Source of the DNA: an uncultured Bacteroides sp.
GTDB lineage: Bacteria; Bacteroidota; Bacteroidia; Bacteroidales; Bacteroidaceae
Direction of reading: 5' to 3'
Length of the DNA: 64,000 nucleotides
NCBI RefSeq assembly: GCF_963676325.1
Contig: NZ_OY781099.1
Location: 3,410,001-3,474,000 of the forward strand
Below, one piece after another: positions 27,201-34,978 of the stretch. The translations under genes were made by a program, and so were the position numbers. Within the stretch, counting starts at the first letter, position 1. Each line of letters opens with the position of its first letter. The notes beneath the pieces are model-generated. The model searched no databases. It was not told the DNA's origin and saw only the letters and a program-made list of their open reading frames with translations.

Positions 27201-27261
27201 ATTGAGTCAAAGAAACGAAGGCTCATTCAGTTTTGGTGTAGAACTATTTTTTAATTTCTAA
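24241..27261 (+). CDS. TonB-dependent transducer with STN domain
   Basis: A 1006-residue outer-membrane receptor. It has a signal peptide, an STN domain at about residues 35-105 (TLNLKDVTIKIFLEEIQKQ, the part that contacts FecR), and a carboxypeptidase-regulatory-like domain at about 125-205. The plug follows, about 215-345, with TVIVDGVPV and ESVEVIRGIPSAEYGD, then a long beta-barrel ending in F-G-V-E-L-F-F-N-F. It would import an unknown ligand using TonB energy and report binding to the anti-sigma factor. There is no SusD-like partner; the next gene is a DUF4876 lipoprotein instead. Confidence 0.92.
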   Translation: MKNKRHRFLSIGILLFCFLSFISNNAVASDPSVGDKVTLNLKDVTIKIFLEEIQKQTNLNFVYNADHAKSLKLITVKAKDESVISVLNRALAGSGFTYKIEGNMIMIRYQAGKARLKSRNQKLSLTIKVTDETGREPLTMAVCSIKSLGIFAVTDNNGITELKGVPDNEEVNLEISYLGYESYKQALSLMKDVQLNIKMKQTSLQLKEVSVVAKNSAAGVSTSSSIGRQAIDHLQAVSLADIMQLVPGNLMTNTDLTSKSNLQIRTLTNNTTNAFGSTVIVDGVPVSSNANMGAQGSYSQTEFSGTDLRQISADNIESVEVIRGIPSAEYGDLTSGAVIVKTKTGYTPWQIKGKVNPSTNNFSLGKGFKLKNNWGTLNTNADYAQAWGDPRTKTKSFDRYSASVNYTKDFFKIWRTSTSVNYSGLVDWSGNDPDQINDGTFTKEKSATISINHNGKIGINKLLSRTLSYTLGLSYSQGENRRNTIVSNSTGFLPILTATETGYHQVPFETSSYKAAGGSKSYPKSFYFKLSNSFYYNLKSLYQRFNMGVEYKNESNSGIGYYNDNDRYPLQPNNNGRPRSYSDIPALNQVSGYLEDNIRWKFGKRTFKLQLGGRFTSLQPGKEEQTFSFSPRINTSVNISSWLEMRGGFGINSKTPGLIHLYPDKKYTDRISVNYLPVGKPAEQLVMYHTMVYDTQRTQGLKNANNTKYELGFDIKLPKNRKLSIIAYQDKTGNGFGPLTEYYTYASNVYTKDKGLITSPGQATTVAWNNPARIDTVFSTTGKIGNTNVSINKGIEMDLDLGEIPAIRSAFYLTGAYMQTEGYSNGLNTSDPSNLPSKYSISNTTPFKIVYPSGSSKDINRRLSTNLRMVCNIPSLRMVASLATQVIWYTYTNTTNQKMDPIGWIDTDLSYHEITTSMLNDPNYTIKEVLLSKQRRNPKNNPAASEPVLWMMSGRLTKELGKNSGFSFYANNLFYYEPFKSNNLTTTLSQRNEGSFSFGVELFFNF

Positions 27262-27275
27262 TATATACGATCGCT

Positions 27276-28490
27276 ATGAACAAATTATTAAGTTTATCAA
27301 TTCGGTTAGTAATCTCATTCCTGTTTATAGGAATGGCTTCGTGTAGCACAAGTGATGATGTAACCAAGACTCTAAAATTCGATGTGCAAGTGACAATGCC
27401 AACTGGTTTTAAATCTGATGCATTTTATGCAAAACAGACAGTCAATATATCTAAAGGATCAGCAGTTGTTTATACAGCAACAACTGACGATAAAGGAGTT
27501 GCACACTTCGAAAATGTGATTCCGGATGTTTATGATATTTCTACTTCATGCGAGATTTCCGGCGATAATTATGTTAATATGGCAGAAGGAGATGTTGAAA
27601 ATACAGCAGTCTTAATTGCAGGAAGCATGCTTCAACAAACAGTAGTTACAGAAAATCCAATATCTTTAACTACACAGATGAGTCTTAAACAGAGTTTATT
27701 GGTCAGTAAAATCTACTATGCAGGCTGCAAGGATAACTTACTCAAGAGCTATACAGCAGACCAATACATTGAATTTTTCAACAATTCGGATGAAGACATC
27801 TATGTAGATGGATTATATTTCGCTTTAACCGAAACAGAATCTACAGCAGCTTTCCCAGCTTCTTCAAATCAAGACTATGTATATGTAAAACAAGTATTTC
27901 AATTTCCGGGAAGTGGTCAACAATATAAAGTTGCAGCCGGGGGTACAATTCTAGTAGCAAATAGTGCTATAGATCATACAGCCTCAGCAAGTAGTTCAGT
28001 AAATCTTACTAGTGCAACTTTTGAAGCAAAAGATCCTAAAAAGGTAAACAATCCATCTACTCCTGCTCTGAATCTGACTTATACTGCATATTCTACAATT
28101 CCAAGTATGAATCTTCTGGCTGGTGGAGATGCAACTGTTGTGTTATTTAAAACAACAGAAGATGTTTCAAAATGGGAAACTGTTTATAAACCAGGTGCAA
28201 CATCAGGATTATTATATAAGAAAGTGCCTACAAAAACTGTAATTGATGGTCTGGAATGTTTAAAGAATAAAGCTACAACAGGCCCTGATGCTAACTCTAA
28301 ACGACTTTATAATTATATCGACGCAGGCTACCAGTTCATAAATGCTGTCAGCGGATATACAGGCGAAGTAGTGACTCGAGCAAAAGATAAAGAGGCAAAC
28401 GGTCGTGTTTATTTGAAAGATTCAAATAACAGCACCAATGATTTTACTGTATCAGCAACAGTAAAGCCAGGACAATACCTGACTAAATAG
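27276..28490 (+). CDS. DUF4876 lipoprotein
   Basis: A 404-residue surface lipoprotein with the lipobox in the signal M-A-S-C-S-T. The N-terminal 100 residues look like a carboxypeptidase-regulatory or Ig-like strand domain (LKFDVQVTMPTGFKSDAFYA, then GVAHFENVIPDVYDIS). The following part, with LLVSKIYYAGCKDN, QYIEFFNNSDEDIYVDGLY and GGTILVANSAIDHT, matches uncharacterised DUF4876, which resembles lamin-tail/LTD-type modules. It begins 14 bp after the receptor and probably sits on its outer face in the SusD position. The ligand is unknown. Confidence 0.8.
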   Translation: MNKLLSLSIRLVISFLFIGMASCSTSDDVTKTLKFDVQVTMPTGFKSDAFYAKQTVNISKGSAVVYTATTDDKGVAHFENVIPDVYDISTSCEISGDNYVNMAEGDVENTAVLIAGSMLQQTVVTENPISLTTQMSLKQSLLVSKIYYAGCKDNLLKSYTADQYIEFFNNSDEDIYVDGLYFALTETESTAAFPASSNQDYVYVKQVFQFPGSGQQYKVAAGGTILVANSAIDHTASASSSVNLTSATFEAKDPKKVNNPSTPALNLTYTAYSTIPSMNLLAGGDATVVLFKTTEDVSKWETVYKPGATSGLLYKKVPTKTVIDGLECLKNKATTGPDANSKRLYNYIDAGYQFINAVSGYTGEVVTRAKDKEANGRVYLKDSNNSTNDFTVSATVKPGQYLTK

Positions 28491-28509
28491 AAATAATAAA
28501 TAAATCCAG

Positions 28510-28551
28510 ATACCTGATGGTTTTATAAGTATTATAACAGCCATCGGGTAT
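28510..28551 (+). other. Operon-internal stem-loop
   Basis: ATACCTGATGG pairs with CCATCGGGTAT (G-U at one position) around a 20-nt loop, in the 79-bp gap between the DUF4876 and DUF6850 genes. With no T-run it may be a processing or stability element rather than a terminator. Confidence 0.45.
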
Positions 28552-28569
28552 TATTCAAACTAACGACAT

Positions 28570-30141
28570 ATGTTCCGTAATTCATATTTATTGTGTCTTG
28601 CACTGCTTATATCAATGCCATCCTGGGGACAGTATAGTTCGACTTCTTCTCTTGATAAAAAAGAGAAACGAGATTTGGAGCTTGTTCAACAATTGTGGAT
28701 GAATACTCAGAATGCTGCAGGACTTTCATTAATGCCTATTGAAAATGGAGGAATAAGTGTGATGAGTGTTGGAAGAACCTCAGGAAGCTTTAACCGTGTT
28801 CAGGAAGGTAATGCTGAAAACAAATTGTCATTCAGCTCGGAACGTTTTGATCGCATCGGAGAATCTATTTACATTTATGGAAAGTTCGATTTCAACATGA
28901 GCAGGCAGTTTGAACGTTCATGGTCCGATGTTCTTGAAACATATAACTCTGATCCTTACATATACGGAAGTTCAATAAAAGGTAAGTATGATTATCAAAA
29001 ATTTAATCTATTTGCCAAAATAGGGACGAAAGAGATCAAACGATTCACTTTCGGAACTCAGATAAACTACTCGGTAAGTGATTTATCCCGTTTGAAAGAC
29101 CCGCGTTCAAGAGACTGTCTGGCTGATTATTCAGCAATTCCCTCTATGACCTACCGTTTAAATAATACACAGATAATAGGCTTAAACCTGAAATACAGAC
29201 ACAGAAAAGAAAAAACGCCTAGTGTAATGACTGTTCAGACCGATCCAAATCTGAAATATTACACATTAACCGGAATGGAAAATGCTGATGGTAAAATTGG
29301 AGGATATGGCTCTTTCAAACGTGAATTTGTAAATGACATTTTTGGAATAGGATTTGATTATAATTTCAAGTCAAAGAGATTCAATTCTTTAAACTCAGTT
29401 ACTTTCGATACTGAAGATGAGAAGGTTTGGGGAACAAACAAGCAATCTCCCGGAGAGTATAAAGAGAAAATCTATGCATTTTCTTCTTATAACACTTATA
29501 AAACAAAAAGCCTTCTGCACTTTTTTGAGATTTCAGCAAAAATATCTGACGGAAAAGCAAACGAATTTCGCCAGGAGTTAGTATCTGTAACAGACACAGC
29601 TACAGGCCTGATTTCGCAACATTGGAACACACTCTTTACATATAATGGTAGATACAATGTAACAACAAACAATATTCTTGCGCATTATCGTATATATTCA
29701 CTTAAACAAGAAAGCAAATATAATTCTTATTTAGGTACCACTATTCAGTATTATTCATTCAAAAACAAATATAATCTTCCTCAATCATCTTTAGAGGTAA
29801 AGAATTTATGTGGAGGAATTGAAGGTGGCATGAAATTATTTGGCATAAAATCGCATACACTTTGGTTTGAATCACAAGTGTCTTATCTGCATGTGCTTGA
29901 CGCTAATATGAATCTAAGTAATTCAACTGCTGATTATGCAAAACAAGTACTTATCCCGGATTTAGAGTATTACAATTCTTCTTGTTTTAAAGCAAATGCA
30001 TCATTGCAATATGTATTTCCTTTAAAATTCAAAAGCTCTAATAACACAGGATATATAAAGATGTGTGGAGAAAATATCTGGGCCAAATCTTCAAAAGAGA
30101 AAAGATCTGTTTTTCTTTCAATAGGTCTTTATACAGACTAA
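28570..30141 (+). CDS. DUF6850 family outer-membrane beta-barrel protein
   Basis: A 523-residue exported protein with signal peptide (MFRNSYLLCLALLISMPSWGQ). The conserved opening of DUF6850 is present: L-V-Q-Q-L-W-M-N-T-Q-N-A-A-G-L, V-G-R-T-S-G-S-F-N-R-V-Q-E-G, FSSERFDRIG and IYGKFDF. Alternating amphipathic strands follow to the end. DUF6850 proteins are predicted barrels that occur with DUF4876 and TonB receptors in Bacteroidetes. In this block it may form a second channel or assembly partner; its biochemical role is not known. Confidence 0.82.
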   Translation: MFRNSYLLCLALLISMPSWGQYSSTSSLDKKEKRDLELVQQLWMNTQNAAGLSLMPIENGGISVMSVGRTSGSFNRVQEGNAENKLSFSSERFDRIGESIYIYGKFDFNMSRQFERSWSDVLETYNSDPYIYGSSIKGKYDYQKFNLFAKIGTKEIKRFTFGTQINYSVSDLSRLKDPRSRDCLADYSAIPSMTYRLNNTQIIGLNLKYRHRKEKTPSVMTVQTDPNLKYYTLTGMENADGKIGGYGSFKREFVNDIFGIGFDYNFKSKRFNSLNSVTFDTEDEKVWGTNKQSPGEYKEKIYAFSSYNTYKTKSLLHFFEISAKISDGKANEFRQELVSVTDTATGLISQHWNTLFTYNGRYNVTTNNILAHYRIYSLKQESKYNSYLGTTIQYYSFKNKYNLPQSSLEVKNLCGGIEGGMKLFGIKSHTLWFESQVSYLHVLDANMNLSNSTADYAKQVLIPDLEYYNSSCFKANASLQYVFPLKFKSSNNTGYIKMCGENIWAKSSKEKRSVFLSIGLYTD

Positions 30142-30168
30142 AAGACCTATAGATTACAGATTATATTA

Positions 30169-32451
30169 ATGACATTCAATAGAAAAATAATGCTTAAACA
30201 AATTATTTGTTCTTTTTGTATTCTGTTTGCCACACAATGTTTTGCCATAAATCAGGCAGATAAATTTGCAAAAGCAGAGCATATTCAGCACGGTGTATTT
30301 AACACATATAAAATTGGGGAAAACTATTATTTCGAAATTCCCCGAAGATTAATGAAAAGAGATTTTCTCTTAGCTTCAAGAGTTGCAGAATTAAGTTCTA
30401 CAGAAAACCGTTCAAATCTGGTGGCTGGTCAGCAATTGTATGACCCCATATTGGTTCAATTCAAGGAAGAGAACAACCAACTCTTTTTGCTAAAACCTGA
30501 TAGCAAAAAGATATGTTCGCCTAATGATCCGTTCTTTGGTTCTTTTTCGAGAAATAATAAGACACCAATAGTTGAAGCATTTGATATTGAGCAAAAAACA
30601 GATTCGTCAGTATTCGTGAATATCACAAAGTTCTTCACAGAAGATTTGCCATCAGTAGAACCTTTTAACGAGAAATCAAAGCCGGGTAAAGCTCTTCCTA
30701 AATTGAATAAAATATTGAAGATTGAGTCTTTCCCCTTGAATATAGAAGTAGAGGTGAGGAATGCTTATGAATCAACAAAAGAGCCATTTCTTATTGTATT
30801 ACAAAAATCATTGCTTTTATTGCCAGAAAATCCTATAACAGGAAGATTCTATGATAAAAGGATGGGATATGATACCGTAAACAAGGAGATATATTCTTCA
30901 ACTTCCCGTGAAGTAGAAAAAGAAGCTTTTATTACCCGGTTCAACCTCTATCCAAAAGCAAAAGACATTGCAGCTTTTAATCGTGGAGAACTTGTTGAAC
31001 CAGCAAAACCCATTATCTTTTATGTAGACCCCAGTTTCCCGAAAGGATGGAAGAAGGCTATAATGAAAGGTATTGAAGACTGGCAACAGGCTTTTGAAGC
31101 AATTGGTTTTAAAAAAGCCATTATAGCCCGGGAATACCCAAATGATCCTGATTTTAATCCAAACGATATCCGTTACAACTGTTTTAAACTTGCAGTTTGT
31201 AACATATCTAATGCAATGGGAGTACATTGGACAGATCCCCGTTCGGGAGAAATAATTCAAGCTGAGGTTTTGTATTATAGCAACATCACCAAATTACTTC
31301 ACAAATGGTATTTCTTGCAGACTGCAGCAGTAAATCCGTTGGCAAGAAAGAAAGTATTAGATGAAGAAACAATGGAAAAACTGATTCGCTATTCAGCTGC
31401 GCATGAAATTGGCCATTGTCTGGGACTTACTCATAACTTCAGAGCATCATTTGCATACGATACAGAGCTACTAAGAGATGCTGAGTTTACAAAGAAGAAC
31501 GGCACAACTCCTTCGATAATGGATTATGCAAGATTTAACTATATTGCACAACCTGGTGACAAAGGTATTTATTTACTGCCTCCCACTTTAGGCGTTTTTG
31601 ATAAGTTTTCTATCAAAATAGGCTATAAACCTGTTCCAAAAACAAATACTCCGAATGAAGAGTTACCTACCATTCGTAAATGGTTGCTTGAAAAAGATGG
31701 TGATCCTTTGTTTACTTTCGGACGTATAAGCAATTCTTCATCCGATCCGTCAAAACAATCAGCTGATTTAGGAAACAATCCTGAACAATCATCAAAATAT
31801 GGCATTAAAAACCTTCAGTTCATACTTTCTCACTTGAAAGAATGGATGCAGGATCCAAACGATAATTATGAATTGATCACAGAACTCTACGGAGATATCT
31901 TAAAAGAGAACTTTGAATATCTGAACAATGCCGTTCCAATGATTGGAGGCGTATATTCTTATAATGCTGTTGCAAATGGCAAATTTCCTTTGCAATCATT
32001 TGTGGATAAGAAAAGAAGTATCGAAACCATCGATTTCATAATTTCAGAATTATTATCTGAGGCTTCCTGGCTAAACAGCTCATATATAGAGGGATTTGCT
32101 GGTCCTCAGGCTGAGGAACTTATCAAGTATCAGAATAAAACAGTTGAAAGTTTGTTTAGCCAAACAATCTTTAATAATATGTACCGATACAGCAATGAAA
32201 AAGAGATGCTACACGCAGAAGAATATTTATCTCACCTTTCTTCATTGATCTTTTCAGAGAATAATCCGGATATGTTTGTGAGAAATATTCAGGAAACATA
32301 TCTTGAGAAACTAAAATCTTTATCTCAGAAAAAAGATAGTTTTTATTCGTGCATGCTGCAACCTGCAGTTAAGAAGGAAATTAATAGTGTAAAGCAAATT
32401 ATCTCCGGTAAGAATGGGGAATGGTACATGTATTTAAAACAAAAAATGTAA
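30169..32451 (+). CDS. Exported zinc metalloprotease, metzincin type (DUF5117/DUF4953 family)
   Basis: A 760-residue secreted or periplasmic protease. The zinc motif HEIGHCLGLTH (residues 412-422) has the extended HExxHxxGxxH pattern of metzincins, followed by S-I-M-D-Y at about 452, the Met-turn equivalent. The region before it (FEIPRRLMKRDFLLASRVAE near residues 55-74, then FYVDPSFPKGWKKAIMKGI) is typical of the DUF5117/DUF4953 group. The frame opens at 30169, but an ATG at codon 8 gives a cleaner signal peptide (MLKQIICSFCILFATQCFA). It starts 27 bp after the DUF6850 gene, and the S46 peptidase follows 3 bp later. The two proteases could process the same peptides. Confidence 0.88.
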   Translation: MTFNRKIMLKQIICSFCILFATQCFAINQADKFAKAEHIQHGVFNTYKIGENYYFEIPRRLMKRDFLLASRVAELSSTENRSNLVAGQQLYDPILVQFKEENNQLFLLKPDSKKICSPNDPFFGSFSRNNKTPIVEAFDIEQKTDSSVFVNITKFFTEDLPSVEPFNEKSKPGKALPKLNKILKIESFPLNIEVEVRNAYESTKEPFLIVLQKSLLLLPENPITGRFYDKRMGYDTVNKEIYSSTSREVEKEAFITRFNLYPKAKDIAAFNRGELVEPAKPIIFYVDPSFPKGWKKAIMKGIEDWQQAFEAIGFKKAIIAREYPNDPDFNPNDIRYNCFKLAVCNISNAMGVHWTDPRSGEIIQAEVLYYSNITKLLHKWYFLQTAAVNPLARKKVLDEETMEKLIRYSAAHEIGHCLGLTHNFRASFAYDTELLRDAEFTKKNGTTPSIMDYARFNYIAQPGDKGIYLLPPTLGVFDKFSIKIGYKPVPKTNTPNEELPTIRKWLLEKDGDPLFTFGRISNSSSDPSKQSADLGNNPEQSSKYGIKNLQFILSHLKEWMQDPNDNYELITELYGDILKENFEYLNNAVPMIGGVYSYNAVANGKFPLQSFVDKKRSIETIDFIISELLSEASWLNSSYIEGFAGPQAEELIKYQNKTVESLFSQTIFNNMYRYSNEKEMLHAEEYLSHLSSLIFSENNPDMFVRNIQETYLEKLKSLSQKKDSFYSCMLQPAVKKEINSVKQIISGKNGEWYMYLKQKM

Positions 32452-32454
32452 TTT

Positions 32455-34656
32455 ATGAATATGATAAAAAGACAAACAAAAACGTTTCTGCTATTCATTG
32501 TTTTATCATTTATAGGAATAGGAGTACGGGCAGACGGAGGTCTATGGCTACCACAACTGCTCAAAGGTGAAAAATATAAAGATATGAAAAAGGCGGGATT
32601 AAAAATATCGCCTGAAGAAATATATAACATCAATAAAGCTTGCCTGAAAGATGCAATCATCTCATTGAGTTATGAAGACGGAGCACATTCGTCTTTTGCC
32701 ACTGCCAGTTTTATTTCAGAAGAAGGTTTGGTTATCACTAATTTCCATTGTGTATTAAGTTATCTGGAACGTCTTTCAAATGTAAACAGAGACTTTATAA
32801 AATACGGATACTGGTCAACTAAAGTTTCAGAAGAAACTCCTTTGTTTAATTTACAGGCAAACCAGTTATTAAGAATGGAGGATGTTACTACAGAGCTAAC
32901 AGCCAACATCGACACTATTGCCCCTGAAAAGAGAGATGCAGAAATAAACAAACGATGTGCCAAATTAGTGAAAAAGCTTGATTCTGGTAGCCATTGCAGC
33001 GCAAAAATATATGCAATGTTTGGGAATACTCAATACATAGCAGCAATAGTCAGATCCTTTCCAGATGTACGTCTTGTTGCCGCACCTCCTATCTCTATTG
33101 GTAAATTCGGAGGCGATGATGATAACTGGAGATGGCCTCGTCAGACTGGTGACTTTGCTTTATTGCGTGTCTATACAAATACAAAGAACATGCCTGCCAA
33201 ATATTCCAAAGAAAATGTACCTTACAAGACAGACTTTGCACTGAGCATTTCATCTAAAGGAGTAAAAGAAGGAGATTTTGCTATGATATACGGATACCCC
33301 GGACAGACAAGACAGTATATCCCTTCATTCTCGCTTGAGAAAATTATCTTCAATGATACAAAAGCAAAAGCTGAGATTGCTGAAGCAAAATTAAAGATCT
33401 ATCGTGAAGCTATAAGTATGAATGATACTCTGAGAATCAGATATACTCCACGAGTAAGCTCTATTAATAATTCGTATCTACGCTATAAAGGAGAGATGAA
33501 CGGAGTTCGCGAATCGGGACTTGTTGAAATTAAACAAAAGCAGGAAGAAGTTTTCCAGCAATGGGCAGAATCTACTCCTGAGAGAAAGGCTAAATATGGA
33601 TACTTACTTCAGAACATGAAAAGCGTATACGAACATCTTACTCAGTACAACTATGCAGATGTTTATTTCACAGATGTAGCTCTGAATGGTTCCAGCATTA
33701 TCCCTTTTTCCGGTAAATTTGAGAAACTAATGTCCATGTACCGCCGCAAGAAGGTAAATCAGAAAGCTGCAGAAGGCGAGATAAAAAGACTATTACCACT
33801 TGTTGATGATTTCTTCACTCAATGGGACAAAGAGACTGAAAGAAAATTATTCGGTACTTTATTAGCCCAATTTAAGAAGAACGTACCTACCAGATTCTTT
33901 TCCAGCGAGTTGGATAGCGTTGTGAAAAAATATGGTGACAATATGGAGCAATATTCACAAGATGCTTTTTCTCATTCAATTATAACCAATAAAGACAGTC
34001 TGATCTCTTTTCTGAAAAATATATCTATAGCAAATGTGGAGAAAATGACTAATGATCCACTTTACAAGATATCACTTGGTTTCTATTATATTGAGACAGA
34101 AAAGATTATTCGCGAAAAAGGTTTTCTTCAGGGGAAAAATGGCGAGTTGTTCTCTCAATATCTCCAGGCTCTCTATGAGATGAATAAATCAAAAGTTTTT
34201 GCTCCGGATGCCAATAAAACTATGCGTCTGTCTTATGGAAAAGTAGCTGGTTGCGAGCCCGAAGACGGCTTAAATTACAACTATTTTGCAACGCTTGACG
34301 GAGCAATAAGCAAGCACCTGCAAAATCAGGATAACCCGGATTATTATATTCCAAAGAAGCTCCAAAAGTTGTATGACAGCAAAGACTTTGGTAAATATGC
34401 AGAAAAAGGTGTTATGCACACTTGCTTTATGACCAATGCACAAACAACGAGCGGTAACTCTGGCAGCCCTGTTTTGAACGCCAAAGGAGAACTTATCGGA
34501 TTAAACTTTGATCGCATCTGGCAAGGTATCTCATCTGATTATTCATATAACCCTGAAAAATCAAGAAGTATAGCGGTTGACATACGCTATGTATTATTCC
34601 TGCTCGAAAAATATTCTCCTTCTACTTATGTTTTGAAGGAGATGAAGATACATTAA
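32455..34656 (+). CDS. S46 family dipeptidyl-peptidase, DPP11-like
   Basis: A 733-residue periplasmic serine peptidase that removes dipeptides from peptide N termini. The signal peptide ends near V-R-A. Catalytic residues are readable: His98 in T-N-F-H-C (the usual motif is T-N-H-H-C, so the first His is replaced by Phe), Asp223 in DDNWRWPR, and Ser669 in SGNSGSP. Arg687, 18 residues after the serine, is in the position that in Porphyromonas gingivalis DPP11 (Arg673) selects Asp/Glu at P1, whereas DPP7 has Gly. Acidic specificity is therefore inferred. It is the last gene of the sigma/receptor block and overlaps no other gene. Confidence 0.9.
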   Translation: MNMIKRQTKTFLLFIVLSFIGIGVRADGGLWLPQLLKGEKYKDMKKAGLKISPEEIYNINKACLKDAIISLSYEDGAHSSFATASFISEEGLVITNFHCVLSYLERLSNVNRDFIKYGYWSTKVSEETPLFNLQANQLLRMEDVTTELTANIDTIAPEKRDAEINKRCAKLVKKLDSGSHCSAKIYAMFGNTQYIAAIVRSFPDVRLVAAPPISIGKFGGDDDNWRWPRQTGDFALLRVYTNTKNMPAKYSKENVPYKTDFALSISSKGVKEGDFAMIYGYPGQTRQYIPSFSLEKIIFNDTKAKAEIAEAKLKIYREAISMNDTLRIRYTPRVSSINNSYLRYKGEMNGVRESGLVEIKQKQEEVFQQWAESTPERKAKYGYLLQNMKSVYEHLTQYNYADVYFTDVALNGSSIIPFSGKFEKLMSMYRRKKVNQKAAEGEIKRLLPLVDDFFTQWDKETERKLFGTLLAQFKKNVPTRFFSSELDSVVKKYGDNMEQYSQDAFSHSIITNKDSLISFLKNISIANVEKMTNDPLYKISLGFYYIETEKIIREKGFLQGKNGELFSQYLQALYEMNKSKVFAPDANKTMRLSYGKVAGCEPEDGLNYNYFATLDGAISKHLQNQDNPDYYIPKKLQKLYDSKDFGKYAEKGVMHTCFMTNAQTTSGNSGSPVLNAKGELIGLNFDRIWQGISSDYSYNPEKSRSIAVDIRYVLFLLEKYSPSTYVLKEMKIH

Positions 34657-34761
34657 TGTTTTGCCTTTATGGTAAAATAGTTTTTTCTTTATTCTTTATT
34701 CTTTTCATTGTGTCTCAGTAATGGGCACTAACTCTCAGATTACGACCTAACATTTACAAGT

Positions 34762-34849
34762 TTCTGTACAGAAGATCTTATTCTTCTGTACAGAACAATT
34801 CATTCAGTTGTACAAAACAGTTCAATATTCTGTACAAGAGTTTATTCTT
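34762..34849 (+). repeat. Four tandem 22-bp repeats (TTCTGTACAGAA core)
   Basis: Units start at 34762, 34784, 34806 and 34828, each 22 bp. The core TTCTGTACAGAA is a perfect 12-bp palindrome in units 1 and 2 and decays in units 3 and 4 (GTTGTACAAAAC, TTCTGTACAAGA). The linkers end in ATTC or similar. Period and unit count equal those of the array at 15460 although the words differ. Confidence 0.75.
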
Positions 34850-34941
34850 TTCCCGTCTCAAAATCAAAAAATCTCGTCTTCCCCTACCCAACCATCAGTG
34901 AATTAGATGGAATTTCATTACGTTATATAAGAAATGTTTCG

Positions 34942-34949
34942 TACTTTTG
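34942..34949 (+). promoter_or_regulatory. -7 box of lysS
   Basis: TACTTTTG, 30 bp before the start codon; a -33 TTTG is not seen at the usual distance. Confidence 0.45.
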
Positions 34950-34978
34950 CCACAAATTTGAGTTAATACGTAGTAAAA

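Larger units (their letters stand above)
34657..34978 (+). other. Intergenic region upstream of lysS
   Basis: 322 bp with four tandem 22-bp repeats at 34762-34849 and the lysS -7 box TACTTTTG at 34942-34949. No terminator with a clear stem was found after the S46 gene, unless the repeat hairpins serve as one. Confidence 0.5.
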
